NCBI GenBank assembly: GCA_963693365.1
Contig: CAVNZM010000006.1
Coordinates: forward strand, 7,006,001-7,070,000
DNA length: 64,000 bases
Direction: 5' to 3'
DNA from: Amoebidium appalachense
Taxonomy: Eukaryota; Ichthyosporea
Positions 35,994 to 45,835 of this stretch are shown piece after piece. The notes beneath the pieces were generated by a model. It ran no database searches. It was given only the letters and a program-made list of their open reading frames with translations, and was not told the DNA's origin. How positions within the stretch are numbered: position 1 is the first letter of the stretch; each line of letters starts with the position of its first letter. The position numbers were made by a program, and so were the translations under genes.

Positions 35994-37690
35994 TGGAAGA
36001 TCACCAATTGTGCTAAGCACTTTGTGAAACCAGGAAGATCCGAAATTCTCCTGGCTGACAGCCCCACCATCTCTTGTGACTGCTGTATTTAAAAGCTCAA
36101 AGGTATACCAGAGACCTACACGTGTATTTGGGTGAAGTATGTCCTGCCAAGTGGGTGCGTTACCTATTGGTGATTCAGTGTGGTGTCGTGTGCCGTTTGC
36201 TTTGTTCCAATTTTTTTTGTATTCGTAAATCTGGTTTGCTGTAAAAACTTTGTCTAGATTGGCTGGTTTCTTTCTGTCTACTGCATCGTACAGTTTCACG
36301 ATTGTGTCTTTGCGAAATTCTGGTGTGTATTTTTTGAACATGTCTGCGGTAGCATTGGGTTTTAAGCAATTTGCGGGAAGAGAAGGATCGATGCCTTTGT
36401 AGGCAGCCTGATAGTGACTATTGAAATAGGTAAACGCCTGATTGTACTCACCACCCAATTCATTCAACATTTTATAGTCTGCCCCCCAACCTAACAACTC
36501 GAAGCGCACGTTATCGAAGTCACCTATCGTGTAGTGCTGTTGGCTGATGGGCTCCCACTGTTTAGTGGTGTCCCGCACTATAAAGTGGGACGCAGGGTGA
36601 GATTCACCGAATTGTCCACCGGCGTGCAAAAAAGTGTTGTTTCGTGAACTGCCGACCGCATTTGGAAAACCGAAAGAAAAAAAGGTCCCACTGCGCCGTT
36701 TGACAAATCTGGTACCGTCCCCCAAGTGTAGGACCGGGTTCGTGCTCGATTTTATCCGCAGAGTAACCATGTCCAGGCCACACCCACTTTCCGTGTTTCT
36801 TTCGCTGTGCCTCGGTCATGACTACAAAGGCCGCTATCTTGATATACTCCTCGAGCTCGGTATAGAAGCCGTGCGCCGCGGGCGCCTCCGGTTCCTCCGG
36901 ATCACTAAGCACGTCGTCTGGAATGTGCCAAAACCATTTGCGGGCTGGTGTTTCCTTCTCAATGTACGCGTTCATTTCCTTCACAGTGGAATAACGTGGC
37001 AGAGGTATGGACTTTCCCTCCATAGACGTGGGGATCGTGTACTTGTGCACCTGCACGCCCCGAGCACTGTCATCACGCACACAAAACGTGGTCGAAGCCG
37101 AGTCTTTCGCCATGTGACCGCGGGTTGAAAGCTGCTGGTGGGCGTACATGTGATCCCAGTGAACGCAACACGTTCGCCTCGCTTTTCTCGAATTCCTTTA
37201 CGTTGTTAATAATACAGTTGACGTGCTCCGTCGCCGTTTTCGTACCAGCGAGGGCAGCAAACAAGATGGCGGCTTCATGTTTGCCTATCATGCGCAAAAT
37301 AAGGCGGGAGCAAAGGACGAGAATGGGAGTGCGGTAGGTGGGTAACCCACCACTGATCATAGCCGCGCATACTTCGAGTTCGTCCAGTCGTGTACTCAAC
37401 GCGTTGTTTGACATTCCCCACGTCACGGGGTGATTGAGCCTGTTCAGCCATGTTGATGTGGGATTGCCTTCCCACACAGGTTGCTGGCGAAGTGTTTTCT
37501 CTCCTTGTTTCGTAGTGAAGATTTTGTGTTCAGATAACCCGTCCCAAAATTCAATTTTAAAATCAAATTCCTTGTTGTAAATTTTACGTTTCGGTGCTTC
37601 GTTTTCAGGGTCCTCTAAGGCGTCAGGATCATTGTTGTTTCCTTCCCCAGCAGACTCCTCGCCACTGTCATCTGCGTTCAGGTCGGAGAA
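35994..37690 (-). pseudogene. Unknown ~560-residue gene, truncated at both ends
   Basis: Three overlapping minus frames form one protein if two single-base shifts are allowed, near 37140 and in a G-run at about 36735. Order: acidic linker (DSGEESAGEGNNNDPDALED), basic start of a folded region (KRKIYNKEFDFKIEFWDG), a helical stretch (LILRMIGKHEAAILFAALAG), TRGHMAKDSASTTFCVRDD, KWFWHIPDDV, FSFGFPNAVGS, and YKKNWNKANGTRHHTESP. I do not recognise it. No signal peptide or membrane segment is seen. The 3' end is cut by the repeat ending at 35993 and the 5' end by copy F at 37691. It could be a host gene or part of an unclassified element. Confidence 0.45.
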
Positions 37691-38475
37691 AATGCCAACG
37701 TCGTCTTTACCAGCCCCAGCAAGGGGATACATGAGCCGGTGCCTGTGGATCAATCTCACAAGCAGGCACAGGTGTGCTCCACAGGAGCAATGAAAAGAAT
37801 GACAAATGTCATAAAGAAACATGCTCAAAAAACGTAGCCTAGTGCCTAAATAGGCAAAGGGTGTGGTGGGTGGGCAAAAACTTAGCTAAAAAATTGGGCC
37901 TAAAGAGACCTAAACGCGCTCAGTAGCGCCGCAACTGACCTCCCTGGGGCCGCGCAAGCTCATTATAGAGCGCGGCCCACATTTTTGCCTATGGAAATAT
38001 GAAGAAATGACTTAGAACCTATCAAATCCATGAAATCTACCAAAATGGAATTTTTGCTGCACATCAACCAATGAAAAAATTTCACAAGTGGCTAAAATAC
38101 CTAGATCATAAAGACCATATCGATTGCCGCCTATTTCGGACTAGATATAACTCAAACTCATCAATATATCCATATGGCATATCCCACAGAACATAAAAAC
38201 AGCTACAGCTCCCTAAATAAAAATGCTAGCAGCCTGAAACTTTGCACACACATCAAACACACCATGGTCTACAGCATTATACTACCACGAAGTTTACAGC
38301 ACACTCGCAACACACAATTTCACTCCAACGGGGCTATCTAATTCTCCTGCAAAGAAAACACGTTTACAAACTTAATATACTTATGCCAACGTCGTCTTTA
38401 CCAGCCCCAGCAAGGGGATACATGAGCCGGTGCCTGTGGATCAATCTCACAAGCAGGCACAGGTGTGCTCCACCA
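37691..38475 (-). repeat. B1-A2-B2 block of copy F
   Basis: Same order as in copy E. The 47-codon frame starting MSMFLYDICHSFHCSC at 37828 runs out through B2 directly into the acidic linker of the neighbouring unknown gene, without a stop. Confidence 0.8.
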
Positions 38476-38479
38476 CTCC

Positions 38480-39404
38480 CTACCTGGCACGGGAAGGAAC
38501 AAACCATGCCGTGGGTGACTGACGCAGCGCTGCAGCCCGGGCAAGGAGCGACGCAGGCGCGCGAATAGAAAGAACAAGAGACTGGCCTGCACATACCGGC
38601 GGAGGGAGGCATGCGATCTCCATCGACCACGCAGAGCAATCGTCTCTACTGAAACACCCCTGACATAGTCTCTCGAGGCACCACCATGGCAAAGACTGTG
38701 AAGATGAAACCCATACTCGTTGAGGCCGAGGGAGTCACATGCCGCTTGGAACTTGGCACGCAGAACATCATACGAGAAAGGAAACAGCCGCGCAGAAGGG
38801 GGGCGCCACGGAACCAGAAAGACAGGATCGCCAACAGGGACGGATCGGTGATGGGGACAAACTGATTTGGACCGGTCTTGGTGTCGGCCAGGCGGATGCC
38901 GCCTGTACCGGGTGGCATGTCGTGGGGAACGGGGTCGTCGGGCAAAATAAGATCCGCACGGGTGAGCATAAGCAGCTCACTGACACGATAATAACACTCA
39001 AATCCAAGCAAAACAGCAATACCAAACAAGGGGCCAATTTTGGAATACAAATGATGGCCAATGACGAGGACCAATGAAAACGGAAGCGGGGGCGTGGTCT
39101 TTGCTGGAACAAGTCGGTTCCAGCCCGGCAGGCTCCGTTGGGCGGCCTGCAGGTGTGGACCCAGGCGTTGCATGAAATGCTTGATGCCGGCAGCTGTGTT
39201 GAGACAGCGCTGACGCTGGCCACGCGATGGATCAATGGCATAACACTCCTCAAAATACTCCACCAGGAGGTCGTCCAGTTCGGCGGGGGACTTGGTGTCG
39301 GTACCAGGGGGCAACCAATCCAGGAACTCAACAACAGCATCCCGGTAGGCCTTGAGGGTTGGGGGCTTTATGGCCTGGTCAGCCAGAAAACCGCGAGGGA
39401 CCAT
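38480..39404 (-). pseudogene. Tyrosine recombinase of copy F, frameshifted
   Basis: Starts at the same overlapping ATG (39404) and is open through CYYRVSELLMLTR to LAILSFWFRG. Six C instead of seven at about 38805 then shift the frame, and HSLRHGGAS-like codons are read out of frame. The terminal TAG is at 38480-38482. The His-box region also shows a substitution (a GCAAAGACTG stretch against GCGAAGACTG). Confidence 0.75.
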
Positions 39405-41033
39405 CTGCAGGATTGTGGGCTGACGGCAGCCACACACAATACAAACGAATGTCGAGGGCAAGCGTGTAGGCAGCCACCTGGCGGCATACACGGTTCAGGC
39501 GTCGGGATGCTGAACGACCCTTAGCAACAGCCCCAAGCAGCGCCGTTGAATCAAAGCCCCAAAGGTAGCGGGAGCCCCGGGCAGCCGTAGACCGACCTAA
39601 TCGACGAAGCCCCAGGAGCAAGGCTTCTCCCTCCAGAATGTTGATGTGGTCGGAGTGGCGCCAACGATGACTGATGTTGGTGGTCCACCGGCCACCAACA
39701 GCTGCCAGGATAGGTGCCGGGGGGCGGACGGGCTTGGCTCGTGCACAGGACCAGACAGCTGGCTGTAGTGGCCACGCCGGTTGCAGTGAGGCAGCACTTC
39801 GCGGAGAAGCGTTGCTGGAAGCACCCGGGACACCACTGCACCACCCAACAAGGAAGCATCAGTGCAGAACATGGTGCTAGCAAACCCAGAACGCAAATCA
39901 CAACGCATCAAAGGGGCCAAAGCACACATCGCCTGAAGCTCCCACACCACGGGCGGGGGAAGGGGCTGTTCCCGACCCCCCAGCTGCTCCACAAAACTGT
40001 AGACGGCACTCAGACCCGACAAAAGCGGCCGCTGCAGCAGTGCCGCCCACACCCAACCACCAAGCAACTGCTGCAAACGGAGCTGCGTGACGACACCACG
40101 ACGCAACACGGCCTGGGTTTCCGCCACCAGACGGCACAAGGAAGCGCCAGACGGGCGCAATATCCCAGAGCGATGCATTTCCAGGCCTAGCAGCACCATA
40201 GAGGACGACGAACCAGCAGCCACATCCTTCTTGACATTGGAGGGAAGACCAGCTGGGCCGGTGACGCCATGATACAATGCACGCTGACGATTGATGGCGG
40301 TGGCATCTGTGCCGACCCAGCCACAGTCGTCCACATACAGGGCATGCTGCGTGGCCTCCACAGGCCGCGGCACTATCGCACAGAGGCGCTCAATGCGGGG
40401 CATGCCGGCTCGGTCAGCCAACTGCCCATGGACGTCTTGAGCCACAAGCACAGAATGCACCCAGCCCATGGGCACGGTCTTGAGGGCCGGGTACACAAGC
40501 CGGTCGGGCCCAGAAATGCCAACAGCCTCCGAAGACACAGGCGGCAATCCGAAGTACCGCCACAGCCACTCCGGGGCAAGAAGACGATGGAACTGGTTGT
40601 CCATGTCCGACTTGCCAAAATAGAGGCAATCCTCTTTGCCGCCGTGAGAGGTAGCCATCCTGTCAATACAGGGTAGGCCGCGGGGAACGCAGCCAAGACA
40701 CTACTCGCAGGCTGAGCGTCGTAGACACCCGCGTATAGCATCGTAGCTGGCCCTAAGGACAAAGGTCCACAGGGCATGGTGGTGACTGTTCACCAACCGG
40801 GTCGGGAATGGGCAAGGGCCGCCTGCCCAGAGCTCGTTGAGGGCACCAAGACAACGGTTAGCCAAGGTAACCCCCTTCAGGCGGTGAGACAGACGTTGCC
40901 GACGGCGTTGACTCCGTAGACGGGCTTGTCCAGAACGGTCCGCCACAGGAATGGCCGGAACAGGAAACAAATCAGAGGCGGCAAAGACATGACGTGGCAT
41001 AGCTGTGGAATCCTTAGAAAAATTAGGGGGCAT
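39379..41033 (-). pseudogene. RT/RNase H of copy F, internally deleted
   Basis: Starts MPPNFSKD (41033). A two-base loss near 40735 shifts the frame, and at about 40634 the PLTAA region is fused to EDCLYFGKSD, removing about 430 bp that encode RT motifs 1-2. Motifs A, B and C (YVDD) and most of RNase H remain open, with one base change near the Gly-Pro-rich region (about 39720). Confidence 0.75.
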
Positions 41034-41110
41034 TTGTAATCAAGGGCACGTGGCAGGAAACCACAAGAAAATAATATACAGAACCGCGTGCCGAACCCCC
41101 AAAGGGCCGT

Positions 41111-42166
41111 TTAGGCCCTGTGCCCACCGGTCCCCGGAGGGGTCGATGGACCGGCTCCGGATGGGCCACTGCCGGGACCGCGCCGAGCCCGGGTGACTTC
41201 GGCGAGGGTCTTGGCTTGACGAACAGCCCGGGTGGCCAAGGCAGGGGGCAGGGGCAGGCTGCGCGCAGGGAGCTCCTCAAACTGCTCTGCAACAGCCCAG
41301 TCCCCGTTGGACTGATCAGCAGTCTGCACAGCCAGCAGACGGCGCACACCAACTTCCACAGCAGGTGACTCCTTGCGGGCCTTAGGGTCGGTGGCCAGCA
41401 GCAGATCCAGCATACGGGCAAGCGTCAGAGCCTCCCGTTTGTTGCGGTAGCTGACCCAATCCGCCGCGTGGACAGCCGCAGTGACCGAGGCCTGGTCAGC
41501 CAAGGTGCTCTTGAGGTAGGAAGGGGCCAGACGTTCTTTGACGCGCAGGTTGACTTTGGCGCCGCTGGAGAGCAGATAACGGCTGGGGTTGGTTTTGGAA
41601 CGGCCAGAGGAACGACGGCTGCGAGAGGAACGACCGTAGCCACTGCTGCTGGAATCAGAATCCTCACTCGACGATGGGGTGTCTTCACTGCCGGTGTCGT
41701 ACGCATAGACAGGCTCCTTGCCCTTTGCCCGCGCAGACAGCGTGCTCAGCAGGCCGCCGGCAGAGGGCTTCTTGGGGCGACCAGACTGGGCAACAGAGAG
41801 GGCTTGCACTTGGGCAGAAAGCGTCTGCAGCTGCTCTTGGACGCCCACACCGTCAGAACGCCGCTGGGGAGAGGGCGACCCAGGTGGGGGGGAGGCACGG
41901 CCGCTGCGAGGAGTGCGACAGTGCAAGTGCAGCTGGTCGGTGACTTTCCAACCGACCATCTCAGGGTCATCAAAAGCCACTGAGCGCGCCTTGAGGGCTG
42001 AAACCACACTGTTGACTGTTTCTGCCGGCAGGCTGTTCCAAGGGAGGGCGTTGGACTGCAAAACGGCCAGACTTTTGAGACTTGCGTCGTCCGCATCGGT
42101 AGAGATCTCCAAAAGCTTTTCGAGGAGAGCGGCCCCCTTGGCGACCAGAGCAGGAGGAGGGGCCAT
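41111..42166 (-). CDS. Gag-like protein of copy F, intact
   Basis: 351 codons from ATG 42166 (MAPPPALVAKGAALLEKLLE) to the stop after GTGGHRA. It is the only unbroken Gag in the window. Residues 1-75 are helical and Leu/Ala-rich. About 80-100 is Pro/Ser-rich. About 100-130 is Gln-rich and could form a coiled coil. About 155-185 is an acidic Ser stretch followed by Arg/Ser (GYGRSSRSRRSSGRSK), a likely RNA-binding part. About 200-330 is a second helical domain with LTLARMLDLLLATDPKARKE. There is no CCHC zinc knuckle. The frame is open 43 codons further upstream (to 42295), but this ATG is kept in the other copies except E. The expected role is packaging the element RNA. Confidence 0.75.
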   Translation of the reverse strand: MAPPPALVAKGAALLEKLLEISTDADDASLKSLAVLQSNALPWNSLPAETVNSVVSALKARSVAFDDPEMVGWKVTDQLHLHCRTPRSGRASPPPGSPSPQRRSDGVGVQEQLQTLSAQVQALSVAQSGRPKKPSAGGLLSTLSARAKGKEPVYAYDTGSEDTPSSSEDSDSSSSGYGRSSRSRRSSGRSKTNPSRYLLSSGAKVNLRVKERLAPSYLKSTLADQASVTAAVHAADWVSYRNKREALTLARMLDLLLATDPKARKESPAVEVGVRRLLAVQTADQSNGDWAVAEQFEELPARSLPLPPALATRAVRQAKTLAEVTRARRGPGSGPSGAGPSTPPGTGGHRA

Positions 42167-42751
42167 TGCAATGCTTACAAACCAGACTAGAGCACGAAAA
42201 CTTGAAAACGAAGACTGGAAAATGCAAAAACGCGGGAAAACCGACACCGCAAAAAACGTCCAAAAACCAGCTAAAACGCAACGGCGCGCACGCAAAACTC
42301 TTACCAGATGCTGCCGAAGCTAAGCGCGCGCTCCTGGGCAAAAAAAACTAGAGAAAAAACGAACAACAGCGCGAAAAACGGGGACTAGAGTTGCAAAAAC
42401 TAAGCTAAAAAATTGGGCCTAAAGAGACCTAAACGCGCTCAGTAGCGCCGCAACTGACCTCCCTGGGGCCGCGCAAGCTCATTATAGAGCGCAGCCCACA
42501 TTTTTGCCTATGGAAATATGAAGAAATGACTTAGAACCTATCAAATCCATGAAATCTACCAAAATGGAATTCTTGCTGCACATCAACCAATGAAAAAATT
42601 TCACAAGTGGCTAAAACCCCTAGATCATAAAGACCAAATCGATTGCCGCCCATTTCGGACTAGATATAACTCAAACTCATCAATATATCCATATGGCATA
42701 TCCCACAGAACATAAAAACAGCTACAGCTCCCTAAATAAAAATGCTAGCAG

Positions 42752-43358
42752 TGTCGTGGCAACAAACAGAGTGTATATGAACTACTCTAACTATCTGCAC
42801 GCTTAAAGGGGCTCGAAACTGTGTATACGTATAAACTTTTCTTTGAGTTGGGTGGGAAGCGAGCTTTTCGTGTTCTCAGAAGAACTTCCAAAAGCCCGCG
42901 ACCCCGCGAGACACTTCACAGACACGCGGCCCACTGGCCAGACAAATACCACAGTGACATTCAGCCAATCACAACACTCCCTCCCCCACAGACTACACGC
43001 ACTCCACACCATTGGCTACCGCCACCTCAGACACCCCTACAGCACTACAACACGTACACACGTTTACTCACAATACATATAAGCATACACACACGCGAGC
43101 AGGCAACATGGGTCTCGCCAAGCACACAGCAAGAAGCAATACAACATTTAACATGGAGAGTACGCAGAGGCATGGTGCATGCACGCGCGCACCTTTAACA
43201 ATCAGCCGCCGCCGCATCAGGTTCTCCCCATACCACTGATTAGTCTCCTCATACCCCACTTAGACCCCGGCATCACTATGCAAGAAAACCCCCAAAATTC
43301 ACTCACCAAAACACGAAATATAGAAGCAAACTAATACGAATCAGCTCAGCACATGACA
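42752..43358 (-). repeat. 3' LTR
   Basis: 607 bp, TGTC...GACA. Contains CCAAT-type motifs and a TTATATGTATTG stretch on the minus strand. Confidence 0.8.
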
Positions 43359-44346
43359 ACTCCCCCCTCGCACAGAAAATAACTGAGTTCCACCTCAGTA
43401 AAAACTACCTAAAAACAAAATAAAGTTATGTGCTGAGCGACTACAACTACCGCTACCCATGCAGGAAGCAACATTTAACATATAACATAAAACATATACA
43501 TGCATCCACACACCACCCCACCATGGTTAATACCCAACCCAACCCCAAAACAAGGATAATTATGAACCGCCACTGACGTTGCCCTGTAGATGCACCTCTG
43601 CCCCCGTCCACAACCTGCACCCAAAACCCCATGCCCCTGGCACAATGTTATATCGAGTGGAACATAGCAACAGACATGATAACAGACACCATCCATACAA
43701 CCACACTCAGCATGCCCCATCCACAAAGAATTCCTAACACAACCAAACATGCCATGACGAACACCTCCAGACTCATGTGACGTACACCTTCAGACTCTCT
43801 TGCTGGCCATTCCTCTACCCGACAAAGACTCCTACTACGTAGGTCCCGGTGGTTTGGGAATGCCTCCGCCCCAACCGTGCCCTACACAGCGGTGTGTCTA
43901 AGGCCTACTGCTGCACTGGGCACCACAACACTACTCAACAACACTACGGGCAGCCACTCCAAAGGGCCTCAACACCAGGCCCAGGGCAGCCACTCCAAGG
44001 GGCCTCAGCACCAGGCCCTTTGACGACGGGGGTTCACAACAGTGGGGGCCTGCCACTGCCATGACTACACTTCGACCCCCCCCCCAGCCCCCTCGTCAGA
44101 GGGCCGAGCTCCCAGACAGCAGCAGGACTTTCTATTCCACTAACCCTAACCACACACGTCGCCAACACAGGACTCATACACACGTCGAAAACGCCAGGCA
44201 CCAGTAGAAAACTCAGCGAAATAAAAACACCACACAACTCCCATACAACAACAACTTGAACAACCCAAGAGACGGCCTACCCCCTAATAAAACCTTCATA
44301 CCAGCAACACGGTCACCGACGTCCCTGCCCCCAACGACGGGGCTGT

Positions 44347-44628
44347 TTACACCACGCGTTGCCCCCGCTCCTTGCAGTTGTCGCAGGTGCCTGGGAAAGA
44401 GCCTGGCGCCGGCTCTTGCTGTCCCGCGCAAAGACGCCAGCCTGGCCCATCTGTTATCCCGTTGTGGCCGTGGCTGGTAGGGCTGGTAGCGCCGTGGGGA
44501 GGGTGACCGCCGCCGGTCCCCTCTGAGGCCTCTGCTGGGCAAACGGCCCTGAGCTTGCTAAGCCACCTAGGGAGGTCAAGGTCCTTAGTGAGGACTAAGT
44601 CCCCTGTGATACTAGTCTTACTGCTCAT
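44347..44628 (-). CDS. Short Gag-like frame with a zinc-knuckle-like motif
   Basis: 93 codons starting MSSKTSITGDLVLTKDLDLP about 220 bp inside the 5' LTR, and ending with CDNCKERGQRVV. The Cys-x-x-Cys-x-x-x-Gly pattern is half of a retroviral-type zinc knuckle; the His and final Cys are missing. A second frame over the same bases is Arg/Pro-rich, so a frameshift may have occurred. It is a plausible remnant of Gag; function is inferred from context only. Confidence 0.4.
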   Translation of the reverse strand: MSSKTSITGDLVLTKDLDLPRWLSKLRAVCPAEASEGTGGGHPPHGATSPTSHGHNGITDGPGWRLCAGQQEPAPGSFPGTCDNCKERGQRVV

Positions 44629-44737
44629 GTTGCCTATGCCAACTGTGGCTAGCTGTAGCTGTGTGTGTGCGTATGTTTCTTCTACCTCTAACCGTTGAAA
44701 AAGTCCTAAGCCAAACCACTCATAACCGCTAGGCGTG

Positions 44738-44768
<31 letters not shown>

Positions 44769-44850
44769 AGGGGTGAAAGCAACAGCCCAGAAGGACAACA
44801 GTGCGTGTGCCCCCTCCCTGCAAAAAACTGCAGAGAAAGGGGGTGTAGCT

Positions 44851-45457
44851 TGTCGTATCTACAAACAGTGTGTATATGAACTACTCTAACTATCTGCACG
44901 CTTAAAGGGGCTCGAAACTGTGTATACGTATAAACTTTTCTTTGAGTTGGGTGGGAAGCGAGCTTTTCGTGTTCTCAGAAGAACTTCCAAAAGCCCGCGA
45001 CCCCGCGAGACACTTCACAGACACGCGGCCCACTGGCCAGACAAATACCACAGTGACATTCAGCCAATCACAACACTCCCTCCCCCACAGACTACACGCA
45101 CTCCACACCATTGGCTACCGCCACCTCAGACACCCCTACAGCACTACAACACGTACACACGTTTACTCACAATACATATAAGCATACACACACGCGAGCA
45201 GGCAACATGGGTCTCGCCAAGCACACAGCAAGAAGCAATACAACATTTAACATGGAGAGTACGCAGAGGCATGGTGCATGCACGCGCGCACCTTTAACAA
45301 TCAGCCGCCGCCGCATCAGGTTCTCCCCATACCACTGATTAATCTCCTCATACCCCACTTAGACCCCGGCATCACTATGCAAGAAAACCCCCGAAATTCA
45401 CTCACCAAAACACGAAATATAGAAGCAAACTAATACGAATCAGCTCAGCACATGACA
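44851..45457 (-). repeat. 5' LTR
   Basis: 607 bp, about 99% identical to the other LTR. I could not match the bases inside it to a familiar tRNA primer site. Confidence 0.8.
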
Positions 45458-45462
45458 AGCAG

Positions 45463-45822
45463 CCTGAAACTTTGCACACACATCAAACACACCATGGCCT
45501 ACAACATTATACTACCACGAAGTTTACAGCACACTCGCAACACACAATTTCACTCCAACGGGGCTATCTAATTCTCCTGCAAAGAAAACACGTTTACAAA
45601 CTTAATAATATATCCATATGGCATATCCCACAGAACATAAAAACAGCTACAGCTCCCTAAATAAAAATGCTAGCAGCCTGAAACTTTGCACACACATCAA
45701 ACACACCATGGTCTACAGCATTATACTACCACGAAGTTTACAGCACACTCGCAACACACAATTTCACTCCAACGGGGCTATCTAATTCTCCTGCAAAAAA
45801 AACACGTTTACAAACTTAATAT
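45463..45822 (-). repeat. End of A1 of copy F and a second A fragment
   Basis: 45463-45606 completes A1 of copy F. 45607-45822 is another partial A repeat on the same strand, starting within A and ending at the normal outer end. Confidence 0.75.
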
Positions 45823-45835
45823 TAGTCTTATCATA

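Larger units (their letters stand above)
42752..45457 (-). mobile_element. LTR retrotransposon, 2.7 kb, non-autonomous, young
   Basis: Two 607-bp LTRs (42752-43358 and 44851-45457) begin TGTC and end GACA. They differ at about six positions, four of them near one terminus. Five-base target duplications AGCAG lie at 42747-42751 and 45458-45462. The insertion is in the A1 repeat of copy F, which continues exactly on the far side. A purine-rich tract (GAGGGGGGAGT on the minus strand) abuts 43358, setting the orientation. The internal region has no RT or integrase, only a short Gag-like frame and GC-rich non-coding DNA with a 36-bp tandem duplication at about 43950-44020. It would need enzymes from a relative. 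Confidence 0.85.
37691..45606 (-). mobile_element. YR retrotransposon copy F, complete ends, carrying an LTR element
   Basis: Read on the minus strand: A1 (45606-45463 plus 42751 to about 42385), Gag, RT/RNase H, recombinase, B1 (about 38475-38387), A2 and B2 (38386-37691). A1 is interrupted by a 2.7-kb LTR element. RT has a ~430-bp internal deletion and the recombinase has a frameshift, but Gag is intact. The B2 terminus (GGCAT then TTTC) is slightly shortened against GGCATAAG. Confidence 0.85.

Noticed and set aside
36634-37128. Plus-strand 164-residue frame over the unknown gene
   Set aside because: The minus-strand frames here are longer, chain together across 1.7 kb and have better residue composition.
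44213-44542. Arg/Pro-rich 109-residue minus frame in the LTR element
   Set aside because: Overlaps the Gag-like frame; may be a frameshifted part of it but cannot be supported as a separate gene.
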